A DNA stretch of 64,000 bases, taken from assembly GCF_002929845.1 (NCBI RefSeq), contig NZ_PJJS01000045.1, positions 1 through 64,000 on the forward strand, written 5' to 3'. The notes beneath the pieces were generated by a model that saw nothing but the letters and a program-made list of their open reading frames with translations, did not search any database and had not been told where the DNA came from. Position 1 is the first letter of the stretch, and every line of letters starts with the position of its first letter. Below, one piece after another: positions 63,157 through 64,000 of this stretch. Origin of the DNA: Cryobacterium sp. M96. Its GTDB lineage: Bacteria; Actinomycetota; Actinomycetes; Actinomycetales; Microbacteriaceae. The translations under genes were made by a program, and so were the position numbers.

Positions 63157-63381
63157 ATGAGCTTTGAATCGGTAGACCCAGGTGAAGGCCATTCGATCGC
63201 GGCCTGGACCGCCGTCACCATCATGCTTCTCGCCGTCGCGATCGGCACCGTTGCCTTCTTTCTGGTGATCCCTTGGCTCGTCTGGGCATCCGTCGGACTG
63301 CTGGTGGTTGGCCTGCTGGTCGGCCGGATCCTCGCCAAAATCGGTTACGGCGTGGCCGATACGGCTCACCTGGGCCACTAG
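63157..63381 (+). CDS. HGxxPAAW-like small membrane protein
   Basis: A 74-residue protein with the motif GHSIAAWTAVTIMLLAV, a variant of the HGxxPAAW signature, and two helices (about 15-35 and 40-58). Members of this family sit between the trp-associated membrane protein and trpC in Actinobacteria and have no known function. AGAGGAGA precedes ATG 63157. A possible -10 TAGACT at 63119-63124 would give it an own promoter. Confidence 0.8.
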   Translation: MSFESVDPGEGHSIAAWTAVTIMLLAVAIGTVAFFLVIPWLVWASVGLLVVGLLVGRILAKIGYGVADTAHLGH

Positions 63382-63385
63382 TCGA

Positions 63386-64000
63386 GTGCTGTCTGATCTT
63401 CTAGCCGGGGCCGTCGCCGACGCTGAACTTCGTCGGGCCGCCCGTCCGTTCGCCATCGTCGAGGCAACCGCTCTCGACCAAACTCCCGCGATCGATGCCC
63501 TGGCGGTGCTCGCACCCACCGATCAGGTCAAGATCATCGCGGAGGTCAAGCGCGCCAGCCCGTCCCGGGGCACCCTGGCCGAGATTTCGGACCCTGCCGC
63601 CCTCGCCGTCTCCTACGAGTTCGGCGGCGCCAGCGCGATCAGCGTGCTCACCGAAGGTCGCAAGTTCCTCGGCTCCCTGTCAGACCTCGAGCAAGTGCGA
63701 TCCGCCGTGCGCATCCCGGTGCTGCGTAAAGACTTCATCGGCTTGCCGTACCAGGTCTTCGAGGCCAGGGCGGCAGGTGCCGACATGGTTCTGCTCATCG
63801 TCGCCGCACTCGACCAGACCACCCTGGTCTCCCTGCACGACCTCGTGCGCCAGCTCGGCATGACCGCGCTGGTCGAGACCCATAGCGCCGAGGAGGTCGA
63901 CCGTGCCCTGGCCATTGGCGCAAGCCTCGTCGGGGTGAACGCCCGCGACCTGTCCACGTTCCAACTCGATCAGGACCTGTTCGGCAGGCTCGCGGACCGG
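63386..64000 (+). CDS. trpC: Indole-3-glycerol phosphate synthase (partial, runs off the window)
   Basis: The first 205 residues of a TIM-barrel enzyme closing the indole ring. Landmarks are IIAEVKRASPSRGTLAEI with the catalytic Lys, SVLTEGRKFLGSLSDLE, PVLRKDFI, EARAAGADMVLLI, ALVETHSAEEV and GVNARDLSTF. The GTG at 63386 is four bases after the previous stop. No stop codon occurs before the window end; about 55 residues are missing compared with full length. Confidence 0.95.
   Translation, partial: MLSDLLAGAVADAELRRAARPFAIVEATALDQTPAIDALAVLAPTDQVKIIAEVKRASPSRGTLAEISDPAALAVSYEFGGASAISVLTEGRKFLGSLSDLEQVRSAVRIPVLRKDFIGLPYQVFEARAAGADMVLLIVAALDQTTLVSLHDLVRQLGMTALVETHSAEEVDRALAIGASLVGVNARDLSTFQLDQDLFGRLADR

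Overview
This window comes from a high-GC actinobacterial chromosome, most likely Microbacteriaceae and Cryobacterium-like. The reasons are an actinobacterial integration-host-factor domain fused to guanylate kinase, a PriA without helicase motifs, a bifunctional Rel, core-gene neighbourhoods typical of Micrococcales, very high GC at third codon positions, and many apparently leaderless genes. The family call is inference from gene order and style; no 16S gene is present.

Layout. 1-3000: a GNAT acetyltransferase, a membrane metallopeptidase, a CsbD-like stress protein with a small membrane protein, then a tRNA block in which a Gly-Cys-Val triplet occurs twice in tandem, faced by a lone tRNA-Val(CAC). 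3027-16566: thrS, a HIT hydrolase, pdxST, DUF1697, YebC, ruvCAB, yajC-secD-secF and rel (translation, PLP synthesis, Holliday-junction repair, protein export, stringent response). 16605-19411 (minus strand): an AbiEi-like protein, a DUF349 protein and a membrane-anchored cyclophilin. 19587-30887: rarA, rpsD, DUF948/YtxH-like proteins, alaS, ruvX, mltG, aroE, aroC, aroK and aroB.

30888-36906 is the accessory and decaying part. It holds a broken GAF-type regulator, a broken aldehyde dehydrogenase joined in frame to an intact hypothetical gene, sixA, an inverted-repeat element, a lone lepB on the minus strand, a DUF1508 protein and a CyoE-like heme O synthase. 36953-39505: aroQ, efp, nusB and a DsbA-like thiol protein. 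39863-48670: the pyrimidine operon pyrR-pyrB-pyrC-(membrane protein)-carA-carB-pyrF, preceded by a PyrR-binding RNA hairpin that covers the pyrR ribosome binding site. 48663-56971: the mIHF-gmk fusion, rpoZ, coaBC, metK, priA, fmt and rsmB. 56972-57730 is a noncoding repeat island with a 15-bp tandem repeat, two 106-bp inverted-repeat elements and a second copy of the 34.6-kb inverted-repeat element. 57731-64000: rpe, hisE, hisG, hisF, hisI, trpE, two small membrane proteins and the start of trpC.

No new multi-gene defence or metabolic system was found. The most interesting signals are noncoding or structural: two families of dispersed inverted repeats with constant spacing, the PyrR hairpin, the tRNA triplet duplication, the mIHF-Gmk fusion, the decaying aldehyde dehydrogenase locus, and a recurring -10-N6-start-codon arrangement indicating leaderless mRNAs.
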